This document shows, in pieces, positions 31,821 through 40,927 of a DNA stretch of 64,000 bases (position 1 is its first letter; each line of letters opens with the position of its first letter). Position numbers and translations under genes: made by a program. The stretch is from NCBI RefSeq assembly GCF_001650495.1, contig NZ_LWCS01000013.1, positions 62,001 to 126,000 of the forward strand, given 5' to 3'. Below the pieces are notes generated by a model. The model had not been told where the DNA came from and did not search any database. It saw only the letters and a list, made by a program, of their open reading frames with translations. This stretch comes from Mycolicibacterium iranicum (GTDB lineage: Bacteria > Actinomycetota > Actinomycetes > Mycobacteriales > Mycobacteriaceae).

Positions 31821-33948
31821 TGCGTGCTGCGGGCCACGCAACGACGTCGAACCCGACGCGGGTCCCGAAAGGCTTTGGCAAATACGGGAATTGCAGTTCG
31901 CGGCGCTGGCCGCGGTGCTGCTCGCTGTGAGCTGGATTGCCGGGCGGGTCGGCTACGAGGGCATCGCACACGCCGTCGAGCTGGCTGCAGTCGCTGCCGG
32001 CGCGATCACGTTCGTGCCCGATGCGGTGCGTAATCTGCGGCATGGCCGTATCGGGGTCGGCACGTTGATGACGATCGCCGCGATCGGCGCAGTCGCGTTG
32101 GGTCAGTTCGCCGAGGCCGCCTTGCTGGGCATCCTGTTCTCGATCGCCGAGGGCTTGGAGCACTACGCCGTCAGCCGGACCCGTCGCGGGCTGCGCTCCC
32201 TGTTGTCGCTGGTGCCGCCGAAGGCCTCGGTGCTGCGGGACGGCATCGAGACGACCGTTGCCCCCCAGGATCTCGTCATCGGTGACGTCATGGTGATCCG
32301 TCCCGGTGAACGCGCCGCCACCGATGGCACCATCCGAGCCGGTCAGACGAGCCTGGACCTGTCGGCGATCACCGGCGAATCGGTGCCCGTGGAAGCCGGG
32401 CCCGGCAGCGACGTGTTCGCCGGTGCCATCAACGGCGGCGGAGCGATAGAGGTCGAGGTCACCGCCCCGGCCGCCGACAGTTCCCTGGCGCGGATCGTGC
32501 ACATCGTCGAGCAAGCCCAGGAACGCAAGGGCGCCGGGCAACGAATGGCGGATCGGATCGCCCGTCCGCTGGTGCCGGCGATCATGGCGTTGGCCGCGGT
32601 GATCGCCGCGGTGGGCGCGGTGTTGGGTGATCCGATGCTGTGGCTGGAACGGGCACTGGTGGTGCTCGTGGCCGCCTCACCGTGCGCACTGGCGATCGCG
32701 GTCCCGTTGACCGTGGTCGCGGCCATCGGGGCCGCCACCCGCCACGGCGCCCTGATCAAGGGTGGCGCGGCGGTGGAAGAACTTGGCCGCATCACCGTCG
32801 TCGCCCTCGACAAGACCGGCACGCTCACCCGCAACCAGCCCCGCGTCGTCGAGGTGATCACCACCGACGACCTCAGCGACGCCGACGCCCTGCGGTGGGC
32901 AGCGGCCCTGGAGATGCGCAGCGAACACCCACTGGCTCAAGCGATCCTGACCGCCGCCGGCGACTCGCCGGCCGCCAGCGATGTGACCGCACTGGCTGGC
33001 CACGGCCTGCACGGTGACCTCGACGGCCACCGGCTGCGCCTGGGGAAACCCTCCTGGGTCGCCCCCGGACCACTCGCCGCTGACGTGGAGCGGTTGCAGG
33101 CCGCCGGCGCCACCGTGGTGGTGCTCGCCCGCGACGACCAGCCGGTCGCCGCCATCGCCGTGCGCGATGAACTTCGCCCCGAAGCCGCCGAAGCCGTCCG
33201 TCTGTTGAAGCGAATGGGCATCACGGTGGCCATGCTCACCGGCGACAACACCCGCACCGCGGACACGGTGGCCGCCGACGCCGGCATCACCACCGTGCAC
33301 TCCGAGCTGCTACCCGAAGACAAGGCAGCCCTGCTGCCGACCCTCTCCACGGGCCGACCCATCGCCATGGTCGGCGACGGCATCAACGACGCCCCCGCGC
33401 TGGCCACCGCCGACATCGGCATCGCCATGGGCGCCATGGGCACCGACGTCGCCATCGAAACCGCCGACGTCGCCCTGATGGGCGAGGACCTTCGGCACCT
33501 ACCCCAGGTGCTGGCCCACTCGCGCCACGCCCGCCGGATCATGGTGCAGAACATCGCGTTCTCGCTGGCCATCATCGCCGTCCTGATACCGCTGGCCGCC
33601 TTCGGCGTCCTGGGCCTGGCCACCGTGGTCCTGATCCACGAAACCACCGAAATATTCGTCATCCTCAACGCCATCCGCTCCGCCCGCATCACCGCCCTTC
33701 CCGGCGTCACAGCGACAACCCCGCGAACCACAACCCACACCCTCGACATCGGCCCAGCACCCGTCCTCGACGACCCCTGCTGCAGCCCTCTACAGTCCGC
33801 GCAGACCCCCGCCACCAGCATCAGCCTTTCCCTGATCACCCCAGCCCCGGCACAGGATGAGCACGGGTGCGACTGCTGCGCCCCCACCGCATCTCCACCG
33901 GCCGTCAACGGCACGACCGCACCCACCAAGCGGACCAGCCGCCGATAG
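31813..33948 (+). CDS. ctpG: CtpG-like heavy-metal P-type ATPase
   Basis: A 711-residue P1B-type ATPase very similar to mycobacterial CtpG (from memory: RIGVGTLMTIAA, LSAITGESVPVE, IMVQN). It has the phosphorylation site DKTGTLT (~residue 335), the actuator TGES, the hinge MVGDGINDAPAL and a membrane metal site of SPC in VAASPCALAIAVP, in place of the more common CPC. There is no N-terminal HMA domain; instead, CCS and CDCC near the C-terminus may bind metal. GTG 31813 overlaps the CadC-like stop, so expression is coupled. It probably exports Cd/Zn/Pb-type metals. Confidence 0.9.
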   Translation: MSDACCGPRNDVEPDAGPERLWQIRELQFAALAAVLLAVSWIAGRVGYEGIAHAVELAAVAAGAITFVPDAVRNLRHGRIGVGTLMTIAAIGAVALGQFAEAALLGILFSIAEGLEHYAVSRTRRGLRSLLSLVPPKASVLRDGIETTVAPQDLVIGDVMVIRPGERAATDGTIRAGQTSLDLSAITGESVPVEAGPGSDVFAGAINGGGAIEVEVTAPAADSSLARIVHIVEQAQERKGAGQRMADRIARPLVPAIMALAAVIAAVGAVLGDPMLWLERALVVLVAASPCALAIAVPLTVVAAIGAATRHGALIKGGAAVEELGRITVVALDKTGTLTRNQPRVVEVITTDDLSDADALRWAAALEMRSEHPLAQAILTAAGDSPAASDVTALAGHGLHGDLDGHRLRLGKPSWVAPGPLAADVERLQAAGATVVVLARDDQPVAAIAVRDELRPEAAEAVRLLKRMGITVAMLTGDNTRTADTVAADAGITTVHSELLPEDKAALLPTLSTGRPIAMVGDGINDAPALATADIGIAMGAMGTDVAIETADVALMGEDLRHLPQVLAHSRHARRIMVQNIAFSLAIIAVLIPLAAFGVLGLATVVLIHETTEIFVILNAIRSARITALPGVTATTPRTTTHTLDIGPAPVLDDPCCSPLQSAQTPATSISLSLITPAPAQDEHGCDCCAPTASPPAVNGTTAPTKRTSRR

Positions 33949-33985
33949 CCCCACCAAGCTCATCCCCACGACAGGAGCCAACTCA

Positions 33986-34396
33986 ATGCCACGAATCAGT
34001 GAGCAGGCCCGCAAGGTCTACCGAGCGGAAATGACCGCCGCGAAACACGCCGCAGACCCCGCGACCCGGTGGCGACACTTGGAGCGGGCACACATCGTCT
34101 CCCAACCAAGTCCCTGGTTGCACACCTGCAACCACGCCGCCATGCTGGCGCTCGCACTTCGCCAACACGACCGCCGCGAAGCCATCGGCCAAGTCCTGCG
34201 CCTCATCGTCGCCGCCCCCGGCTCGATGACTGGCCGCTACCCGGTCGGCAACACCGGCCGCGTCAACGCGGGCCTCATGACACCCATGCCCATCCCAGAC
34301 GACCTCGCCGCCGCCATCAAGCAACGGGTGAAGCCGAGACCCGTTCGAGACGACAGGGGTCTAATCTTCGTCTCGATGAATCAAGACAGGAACTGA
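33986..34396 (+). CDS. DUF3703 protein of the metal operon
   Basis: A 136-residue helical protein: WRHLERAHIVSQPSPWLHTCNH, read as WRHLERAHIVSQ then HTCNHAAMLALALRQ, followed by PGSMTGRYPVGNTGRVN. The RYPVGNTGxxN motif is characteristic of DUF3703, a family found beside metal-resistance ATPases and repressors. ATG 33986 has GGAG about 10 bases upstream and lies 37 bases after the CtpG-like stop. Function unknown; its conserved His and Cys could bind metal. Confidence 0.75.
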   Translation: MPRISEQARKVYRAEMTAAKHAADPATRWRHLERAHIVSQPSPWLHTCNHAAMLALALRQHDRREAIGQVLRLIVAAPGSMTGRYPVGNTGRVNAGLMTPMPIPDDLAAAIKQRVKPRPVRDDRGLIFVSMNQDRN

Positions 34397-34429
34397 TTGG
34401 TCTCAAATTTTCAGAAACGAGACAGTCAA

Positions 34430-34730
34430 CTAGTGACGTTCTTGCTCGGCGTCGTAGTAGTCGCGCGAAGCGGCCTCTCGATCGGAAGTGGCCGCTCTGC
34501 GATGACGTTGAGCTTTGGCCTTGTGCGCAGTGACGTCTCCGACGCCTGCTGACGGTGCTTGGTCGTGAACCTCGGCTGCCCGCTGATGTGCGTCGCCGGC
34601 CTGTTCGTGGAGATGGGCTGCGGACAGGTGGGCGTTTCGGCGCGCTGTCTCGCTTCCTCGGCGCGCTGTGTCGCGTGGTCGACGTCCTCAGAAGTGACCG
34701 AGTGTCCAGCTCCAAGATCGGCTCGCCGGT
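34430..34730 (-). pseudogene. decayed Ala-rich coiled-coil protein
   Basis: Two minus-strand frames together give a plausible helical protein: TSEDVDHATQRAEEARQRAE, then (after a frame change near 34625) AHLSAAHLHEQAGDAHQRAA and a long Ala/Arg/Asp/His run ending DAEQERH before a stop at 34430. Neither frame has a good start. This resembles small Ala-rich coiled-coil proteins of mycobacteria but is broken, with low certainty. Confidence 0.35.
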
Positions 34731-35196
34731 GGGCACGGCATCAACGCCAAGTGCGGCAGAAGAAACTCCATGCACTTTCGTCGATGTCGGCGGTCATCAG
34801 CGTCTTTGTCGACGTGAACCACGACGAAACCGGTGACCGGAAGGCCTGTCACGGCCGCGACCAGCTCGACACCTCAGCGCTGCTGCCGTGCCAACGCAGC
34901 TTCGCCTCACCGACACGCAGAGCGTCGCGGGGCCTGCTGTCCGGAACTAGACCAACGCCGACGAGCGTGACCGCCCGGCGCACCAATACGCCTCTGAGAC
35001 ACTCCCGGGTAGCTGGCGACAAGCCACCCGTGCGATCAGTGGCCGCAGGGCGGTCGAAGAACACTACGGCAGAACTCGGACAACTATCTGAGCGCTGTTG
35101 GCGCTGCTAGCGGGCACGACACAGTACGGCGCCGAACCCGCGGTGGTGAACGCATCTGCAATGATCGAGCGAGCGCATTGCGCAAGGAGGGGCCAC
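34731..35196. other. intergenic stretch before the AAA gene
   Basis: No supported gene; frames on both strands are short or shadow-like. The last bases carry the AAGGAGGGG ribosome site of the AAA ATPase. Confidence 0.4.
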
Positions 35197-36159
35197 ATGG
35201 CGAGGTCTGACCTAGTGATTGATCTGGTCGAGGCGCAGCAGCGTGGCGACGTCGCCCGCTTTCGCATGCTGGTGGAGGCGATCATCGCCGAGGAGCGCAA
35301 CAATCAGCACCATCTTGTGGCTGATCGTCTGTCCGAATTGATCACCACTGCCGGTGCTCGCAGCCTGCTCGCCCGTGATGACACCGCCCGCCAGGTCGCT
35401 GATCTGGTCACCGAAATTGTGCCTAAACGGCGATTGTCAGAGGTGCATCTGGCGCCTGCCGTCACGGCGGCGGTGAACGAGATCATCGAGGAGCATCACC
35501 GTAGCGAGCTTCTCCGCAGCCACGGCCTGGAACCGCGTAACCGCATCCTTTTGGAAGGTCCGCCTGGTAACGGTAAAACCTCGCTTGCTGAAGTGTTGGC
35601 AGCGGAGTTGATGGTGCCGTTCTACGCCGTGCGTTACGAGGGAGTTGTATCTAGCTTTCTTGGAGAGACAACGAGTCGAATCGATCACGTTTTCGAGTTC
35701 GCAAGGACTCGGCGCTGCGTGCTCTTTTTCGACGAGTTCGACACCATCGCCAAGGAGCGCTCCGACGCGCACGAAACCGGCGAGATCAAGCGCGTCGTTT
35801 CGACGCTGCTCCTACAGATCGATCGCTTGCCCTCCCACGTCGTCGCCGTCTGCGCGACCAACCATGGCGAACTGCTCGACCGCGCGGCATGGCGCCGCTT
35901 TCAGGTGCGGTTAGCACTGCATCCCCCGTCGCGCATACAGGCCACGACTTTTCTCGAGCAGCTGCGTATGCGGCTCGGCGGGAACCTCGGTATGGCGCCG
36001 CGCACCCTCGCCGACAAGCTTGCCGGTGCCAGCTACGCCGACATTGAGGAGTTTGCGCTGGATGTCATGCGGCGCTATGTGTTGTCGCTACCCGATGGCC
36101 GTATCGAGGATGTGGTGCGCGAACAGCTCAAGCAGCGCAACGCCATGAGGCAGATGTGA
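35197..36159 (+). CDS. AAA+ ATPase, stand-alone
   Basis: A 320-residue AAA+ protein. A helical N-terminal region (~residues 1-95) precedes the ATPase: Walker A LEGPPGNGKTSLAEVL, Walker B VLFFDEFDTI, sensor 1 VVAVCATNH and an Arg-finger-like LDRAAWRRF. ATG 35197 has AAGGAGGGG directly upstream and is chosen over the 35098 frame start. Such AAA proteins often pair with a subtilisin-like protease in two-gene systems, but no protease gene follows here. Role unknown; it may be an orphan partner. Confidence 0.8.
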   Translation: MARSDLVIDLVEAQQRGDVARFRMLVEAIIAEERNNQHHLVADRLSELITTAGARSLLARDDTARQVADLVTEIVPKRRLSEVHLAPAVTAAVNEIIEEHHRSELLRSHGLEPRNRILLEGPPGNGKTSLAEVLAAELMVPFYAVRYEGVVSSFLGETTSRIDHVFEFARTRRCVLFFDEFDTIAKERSDAHETGEIKRVVSTLLLQIDRLPSHVVAVCATNHGELLDRAAWRRFQVRLALHPPSRIQATTFLEQLRMRLGGNLGMAPRTLADKLAGASYADIEEFALDVMRRYVLSLPDGRIEDVVREQLKQRNAMRQM

Positions 36160-36342
36160 CCTCTGTCCTTCGGCGCCCCGCACGGTGACGCGCGTAGTCC
36201 CGTCGACAATCTGAGCCAGTTCCGGACGCGAACAGCGACGTGCGCTACTGCCGCATCGGCGAGGTCTCAAGAGAAGCCGGTGTTGGTTATCGCCAAACGG
36301 CGGTGGTTGAGACTCGCAGACGAAGGGTCGCATCGATCCATC

Positions 36343-36359
36343 TACGTAGGACGGCAGTA
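36343..36359 (-). promoter_or_regulatory. TACTGC-N5-TACGTA operator candidate, site 2
   Basis: On the minus strand the 17 bases read TACTGC-CGTCC-TACGTA, matching the other sites. It ends 83 bases before the His-rich membrane protein gene. This is the weakest of the six sites because the left half matches only TAC plus one base. Confidence 0.35.
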
Positions 36360-36441
36360 GTTGATGACGAATGAATCTCGGTCGGGTTGAGATGTGGCCT
36401 CGTGCAGCCAGTGTCTAGGGTGGCGCTGTCATCCTTGTTCG

Positions 36442-37278
36442 GTGGCGCCTAGGACAGCGAAGAAGACCGACAGCCGGTTAGCGGCTCGGCTTGCCGCGCT
36501 CGCCTCACTAGGCGCTTCTGTAATCCACTTCGCCGTCGTTCCCACGCACTGGCAGGAATGGATGCCAGCGGGCCTGTTTTTTACGGCAATCGCGCTGTTC
36601 CAACTGTTGTGGGCGCGGCTAGTACTCACCCGTACCACCACCCCGGTGCTAGCTCTTGGCATCATGGTCAACCTTGCCGTTATTGCGCTTTGGTCCGTGT
36701 CGAGAACCGCGGGAGCGCCGCTCGGGCCCCACGCCGGTCAAGCCGAACTGATCCAAGCCGCGGACCTATGCGCGTTGCTGCTTCAGATCTATGTCGTCAT
36801 GGGCGCTGGCTGGGTCTGGCACCGCGGCCTTCAAGGAGAACCGGTGCCCGCCTTCGGCAGTGCCATGGTGCTCCTGGGCGCGATTGGGATCGTCACGTTG
36901 GCGTCCACAGTGGGCGCTGCCTCTGGTCTACGGCACGGCCACCACGCCCCAGCCGGCGCTGAAGCAGGGGCTCATCACCACGGACCTGGTGCAGAGCAGA
37001 CTGACGACCATCACAGCCATCCTGAACCATCCCCTGCAGCGCCCGCTGGGGAGCCCGCCTCCGATGATCACGGAACCGGTGCAGAACACGTCGACGACCA
37101 TCACAATTACGATTTGGAGCCGACGTCTTCCCCGCCTGCCGTGCGCCCAGTCGAAGCTCCTGCACCAGGCGCTGGCTCTGGCGGCGCGCCTGAGCAGGCT
37201 ACGCCCGTGCCCATCAGCGAGCCGCTTCCAGCGGCGACGCCGCTAGACGACCACCAAGACCACGACCATGTGCATTGA
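36442..37278 (+). CDS. membrane protein with His-rich repeat tail
   Basis: A 278-residue protein. Four to five hydrophobic helices (~residues 10-160) precede a long extracytoplasmic or cytoplasmic tail of repeated His/Asp blocks: HGHH, HHHGPGAEQTDDHHSH, DDHGTGAEHVDDHHNYD and DDHQDHDHVH. Imperfect direct repeats (GTGAEHVDDHH-like) suggest tandem duplication. Such tails bind Cu, Ni or Zn, so metal buffering or transport help is likely, although the membrane part is not recognised. The start is uncertain: GTG 36442 is preferred to the frame opening at 36394. Confidence 0.7.
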   Translation: MAPRTAKKTDSRLAARLAALASLGASVIHFAVVPTHWQEWMPAGLFFTAIALFQLLWARLVLTRTTTPVLALGIMVNLAVIALWSVSRTAGAPLGPHAGQAELIQAADLCALLLQIYVVMGAGWVWHRGLQGEPVPAFGSAMVLLGAIGIVTLASTVGAASGLRHGHHAPAGAEAGAHHHGPGAEQTDDHHSHPEPSPAAPAGEPASDDHGTGAEHVDDHHNYDLEPTSSPPAVRPVEAPAPGAGSGGAPEQATPVPISEPLPAATPLDDHQDHDHVH

Positions 37279-37312
37279 CCTACGTCTGTATGGCCAATCC
37301 ACGGCCTGACGG

Positions 37313-37819
37313 CTAGTTTCCGCCCGTCAGGTCTGCCCGCCCGATGGCGTCGCCCGGATGACGCACGATGTCGAGGGCCGACATTCCGATGCCGTAGGTG
37401 GATAACCATCGCCTCGGCCGGACTGCGATGAAGCACAGCTCAGCACGCTGAGAGACGATGCGCTCCTCGGCGGCGAGAATGCGACGGAGAAACCAGTCCG
37501 CGTGGAATGCCCCTCGCGCGTCGGCGTTTTCGTGGTTCAGTATTGTGGCCGACCCCGCAAACTGCACAGCTGCCGGCGGCATCATGGGGAGAAAGCGGTG
37601 CGGCACGGGAATGACGAAGGCTACCTGTGGGCGTCGTCGAATGTTTTTAACCTTGACGTTCGTAGTACGGGTCGTGATGTACAACGTCAGGTTTGTGCCT
37701 TCACCGGCCGCTGCGTACGTGACGGCCGTCGCGTGGGGGTTGCCGCTGCTATCGAGCGTCGACAGGGTGCCGAACGACCGTCGTCGAATCGAATTTTCGA
37801 CAGTGGCGAGGTCGGTCAC
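37313..37819 (-). CDS. FMN-binding split-barrel (PPOX-like) protein
   Basis: A 168-residue protein with the pyridoxamine-phosphate-oxidase-like split barrel: SFGTLSTLDSSGNPHATAVTY at the N-terminus and the LYITTRTTNVKVKNIRRRPQVAFV segment, given as LYITTRTT and KVKNIRRRPQVA. This binds FMN or F420 in related mycobacterial proteins. Trp/Arg-rich residues near the C-terminus (RPRRWLSTYGIG) are typical. It may reduce small molecules; substrate unknown. Oriented opposite to the His-rich gene and convergent with it. Confidence 0.8.
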   Translation of the reverse strand: MTDLATVENSIRRRSFGTLSTLDSSGNPHATAVTYAAAGEGTNLTLYITTRTTNVKVKNIRRRPQVAFVIPVPHRFLPMMPPAAVQFAGSATILNHENADARGAFHADWFLRRILAAEERIVSQRAELCFIAVRPRRWLSTYGIGMSALDIVRHPGDAIGRADLTGGN

Positions 37820-38034
37820 TGGTGCTCCTTCCTCCGCTTCCCCGGCTCCGATTGGGTGGCTTGTCGCTCAGCTACACGCCGTCTACGGCGCATCCGAAGG
37901 TACCGGCGGTCGACGGATAATTGAGAATTCGACCGGCGACTGCATTTGCTTTCTTCGTGCGAAGCTCCACATGGTTGGGAGCGGCGATTCGAACTTCACA
38001 TGGTCGCCGGATGCTCCACATGGTGGGCCGTCCC

Positions 38035-40167
38035 CTAACGGTTGAGAACGGCGCGGGTGCTCGCCTCGGGCGTCAAATCGAGGCGGCGCAGAAGTTGCGC
38101 GTTGAGCGCGACGACGATCGTTGACAGTGACATGAGGATGGCGCCGACCGACATGGGCAGCACGATGCCGATGGGTGCCAGCACACCAGCAGCCAGGGGC
38201 ACAGAGATGAGGTTGTACCCGGCGCCCCACCAGAGATTCTGTTTCATCTTGCGGTAGCTGGCGCGGGACAGCTCGATGACCGACAGCACCGAGCGGGGGT
38301 CGGAACTGGCCAGGATGACACCGGCGGAAGCGATGGCGACGTCAGTGCCGGCACCGATGGCGATGCCGACATCGGCCTGCGCCAAGGCGGGGGCATCGTT
38401 GACTCCATCGCCGACCATGGCAACCTTCTTGCCCTCGTGTTGCAGGGCAGCAACTTTCGACGCCTTGTCTTCGGGGCGCACCCCCGCGAACACCCGGTCG
38501 ATGCCCAGCTGGTGGCCGACACTATTGGCGACGGCTTCGGCGTCGCCGGTGATCATGACGACTTGCACGCCAAGCTTGTGAAGCGCATCGACGGCTTCGC
38601 GGGATTCGGGGCGGATCTCGTCGGCCAAGCGCAGGCCGCCGAGCACCTCTCCGTCGCGGATGACGTGCAGAATGATGGCGCCTTCGCCGCGCCACGCGGT
38701 GGCCGCGGGGACCTCCTGGGCGCCGACTTCTTCGAGAAGTCGGGGGCCGCCCACTCGGATTTCGTGCCCGTCGACCGTCGCAGTCACACCGACGGCAGGA
38801 GAGGACGAGAAGCCGCTGGCGCGCGGCACCGTTAATCCCCTATCCTCGGCGGCTTTCACGATGGCCCGCGCCAGGGGGTGTTCACTGTCGGTCTCGGCGG
38901 CGGCGGCGAGCGCGAGCACGATGTCGCCGTCGTCGTCTCCGGTCGCCTCGACGGCGGTGACGGTGGGTTCGCCTTTCGTCAGGGTGCCGGTCTTGTCGAA
39001 CAGCACGGCGTCGACAGTGCGCATACCTTCCAGGGCCAGCCGATCTTTGATCAAGACGCCGCCTCTGGCGGCGCGTTCGGTGGCGATGGACACGACCAGT
39101 GGTATCGCCAGGCCCAGCGCATGAGGGCAGGCGATGACCAGCACGGTGATCGCTCTTACCACCGAGGCATCGGGATTGCCGACGATTGTCCATGCCGCCG
39201 CGGTGATCGCGGCGGTGATCAGGGCGAACCAGAACAGCCAGCCGGCGGCCTTGTCAGCAAGGCGCTGGGCACGCGAGGACGAATTCTGCGCTTCGGTGAC
39301 TAGGCGTTGGATGCCTGCTAGGGCGGTGTCGTCGCCGGTGGCGGTGATCTCGACCCGAAGCCCGGAATCGGTGGCGACGGTGCCGGCTGTGACGGGATCC
39401 CCGACGCCGCGGGTAACGGGCCGGGATTCGCCGGTCACCATGGACTCGTCCATGTCGGCGCGTCCGTCGACGATCTTGCCGTCGGCAGGGATGCTGCCGC
39501 CGGGTCGGACTACAACGACATCGCCGACGTGCAGGTCGGTCGGCGAGACGGTGACGGTGCGGTCGCCGTCGATCTTCTCGGCTTCGTCGGGAAGTAGTGC
39601 GGCCAGTGAGTCCAGCGCTGAGGTGGTCTGGGCCAGCGAGCGCATTTCTACCCAGTGGCCGAGCAGCATGATGACGATGAGAAGGGCGAGTTCCCACCAG
39701 AATTCCAGCTCGTGGTGGAGCAGGCCCAAGCTCGCGCCCCAGGACGCGAAAAAGGCGACGGTGATCGCCAGTCCGATCAGGAGCATCATTCCTGGTTTGC
39801 GGGAACGGACCTCGTTCAGCGCACCGGTGAGGAAGGGGCGGCCACCGACGACGTACATCACTGTCCCGAGCAGGGGCGCGATCCAGCGTGCGCCGGGGAA
39901 GTCGGGGACGTCGTAACCGAGCAGCATCGCGAACATGGTCGAGAACGCGACGACCGGTATGGCGATGATCAGGTTGATCCAGAAGAGCTTGCGGAATTGG
40001 GCCACGTGGTCACCGCCGTGGCCGCTATGGCCAGTGTGGCCGGTGTGATTGTCATGGCCGTGGTGTTCGCCGTGTGGGTGGGTGTCAGGGTGTGCGCTGG
40101 GGAATTGGTGGTGGGCGTGCCCGCCAGGGTGGGATGTTGCTACGCCGTGGTCATCGCGGTTTGTCAT
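38035..40167 (-). CDS. copB: CopB-type copper P-type ATPase
   Basis: A 710-residue P1B-3 ATPase. The first ~55 residues are a His-rich cytoplasmic tail (HPHGEHHGHDNHTGHTGHSG) instead of HMA domains. The membrane metal site is CPH in VLVIACPHALGLA (~residue 347), the hallmark of CopB. DKTGTLTKGE (~residue 390), TGES (~245) and [12 protein letters not shown] are all present. CopB proteins export Cu(II) or Cu(I)/Ag(I). Last gene of the minus-strand copper operon, 55 bases after csoR. Full length. Confidence 0.9.
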   Translation of the reverse strand: MTNRDDHGVATSHPGGHAHHQFPSAHPDTHPHGEHHGHDNHTGHTGHSGHGGDHVAQFRKLFWINLIIAIPVVAFSTMFAMLLGYDVPDFPGARWIAPLLGTVMYVVGGRPFLTGALNEVRSRKPGMMLLIGLAITVAFFASWGASLGLLHHELEFWWELALLIVIMLLGHWVEMRSLAQTTSALDSLAALLPDEAEKIDGDRTVTVSPTDLHVGDVVVVRPGGSIPADGKIVDGRADMDESMVTGESRPVTRGVGDPVTAGTVATDSGLRVEITATGDDTALAGIQRLVTEAQNSSSRAQRLADKAAGWLFWFALITAAITAAAWTIVGNPDASVVRAITVLVIACPHALGLAIPLVVSIATERAARGGVLIKDRLALEGMRTVDAVLFDKTGTLTKGEPTVTAVEATGDDDGDIVLALAAAAETDSEHPLARAIVKAAEDRGLTVPRASGFSSSPAVGVTATVDGHEIRVGGPRLLEEVGAQEVPAATAWRGEGAIILHVIRDGEVLGGLRLADEIRPESREAVDALHKLGVQVVMITGDAEAVANSVGHQLGIDRVFAGVRPEDKASKVAALQHEGKKVAMVGDGVNDAPALAQADVGIAIGAGTDVAIASAGVILASSDPRSVLSVIELSRASYRKMKQNLWWGAGYNLISVPLAAGVLAPIGIVLPMSVGAILMSLSTIVVALNAQLLRRLDLTPEASTRAVLNR

Positions 40168-40222
40168 GTTCTTTCCTTAGGGGACTTCGCGTTTCAGTCG
40201 ACGCGCATTGATGATGTGGGTG

Positions 40223-40552
40223 TTAGGAACGCACCAAGCGGGCGATGGCTTCAGAGGCTTCTGTGAGTTTGGCGTCAGCGGCCGGTCCGCCGGTGGCGGC
40301 GGCGTCACGGACGCAGTGGCGAAGATGGTCGTCAAGCAGTGCCAGCGCGACGCCTTGGAGGGCTTTGGTGAGCGCGTCTGTTTGGGTCAGGATGTCGATG
40401 CAGTACCGCTCCTCTTCGATCATTCTGCTGATGCCGCGGGCTTGGCCTTCGATGCGCTTCAACCGCTTGAGGTATTTGTCTTTATCGGTGATGTAGCCGT
40501 GGTGGGTGGTGCCTGTTGAGGGGCAGTGCCTGGTGTTGTCGGCGTGGGTCAT
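40223..40552 (-). CDS. csoR: CsoR-type copper-sensing repressor
   Basis: A 109-residue all-helical DUF156 repressor. The conserved core YLKRLKRIEGQARGI is followed by the Cu(I) ligands: Cys in ERYCIDIL and the His-x3-Cys pair in DDHLRHCV (the C-H-C triad). The N-terminus adds a Cys/His-containing extension (CPSTGTTHHGY). ATG 40552 has AAGGAAA about 5 bases upstream; the longer frame to 40714 is rejected. The repressor should bind the TACCCC-GGGGTA operators at 44464-44512 and 45693, releasing on copper binding. It is itself in the operon, so autoregulated. Confidence 0.9.
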   Translation of the reverse strand: MTHADNTRHCPSTGTTHHGYITDKDKYLKRLKRIEGQARGISRMIEEERYCIDILTQTDALTKALQGVALALLDDHLRHCVRDAAATGGPAADAKLTEASEAIARLVRS

Positions 40553-40622
40553 GACGCTTTCCTTGTGCGTGGTGGTGACTAACTTCGGGTGCCCGGCGAG
40601 GAGTGCGCGACGAGGGTCGCGG

Positions 40623-40901
40623 TCATGCGGCGGAGGCATACTTGTCGGGGTCGCGGTCGAAACGTGGTCCGCATCCCTTGCAGCAGAACCAGTAACGCCG
40701 ACCGCGATAGTCACGGAATAGTCCCGCCGCTTCGGCGACCGTCTTGTTCACCGGCGTGCCGGGCATCACGGGGCAGGTGGTCTCGTTCTGCGATCCGAGG
40801 TCAAGCAGGTTCCTCGCCGTAGGGTCGATGGGTGAGGTATCGATTTTGTCGGCTGCGCCGCTGCAGCAGCAGGCTGACGTGCGGTTCTGATTCTCGGACA
40901 T
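40623..40901 (-). CDS. YHS (TRASH-type) metal-binding protein
   Basis: A 92-residue protein. The N-terminus carries a CCCSG cluster. The YHS domain spans the rest: TCPVMPGTPVNK, DYRGRRYWFCCKGCGPRFDRDPDKYA, quoted as RRYWFCCKGC and RFDRDPDKYA. YHS/TRASH domains bind soft metals through the CPV and CCxGC Cys. It lies between copA and csoR in the copper operon and probably acts as a copper chaperone or sensor accessory. Confidence 0.85.
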   Translation of the reverse strand: MSENQNRTSACCCSGAADKIDTSPIDPTARNLLDLGSQNETTCPVMPGTPVNKTVAEAAGLFRDYRGRRYWFCCKGCGPRFDRDPDKYASAA

Positions 40902-40927
40902 TGGTTCTCCTCACAGGTGGCGGTGAT

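Noticed and set aside
32937..33929. 330-codon minus-strand frame
   Set aside because: Antisense to the CtpG-like ATPase gene; no family resemblance.
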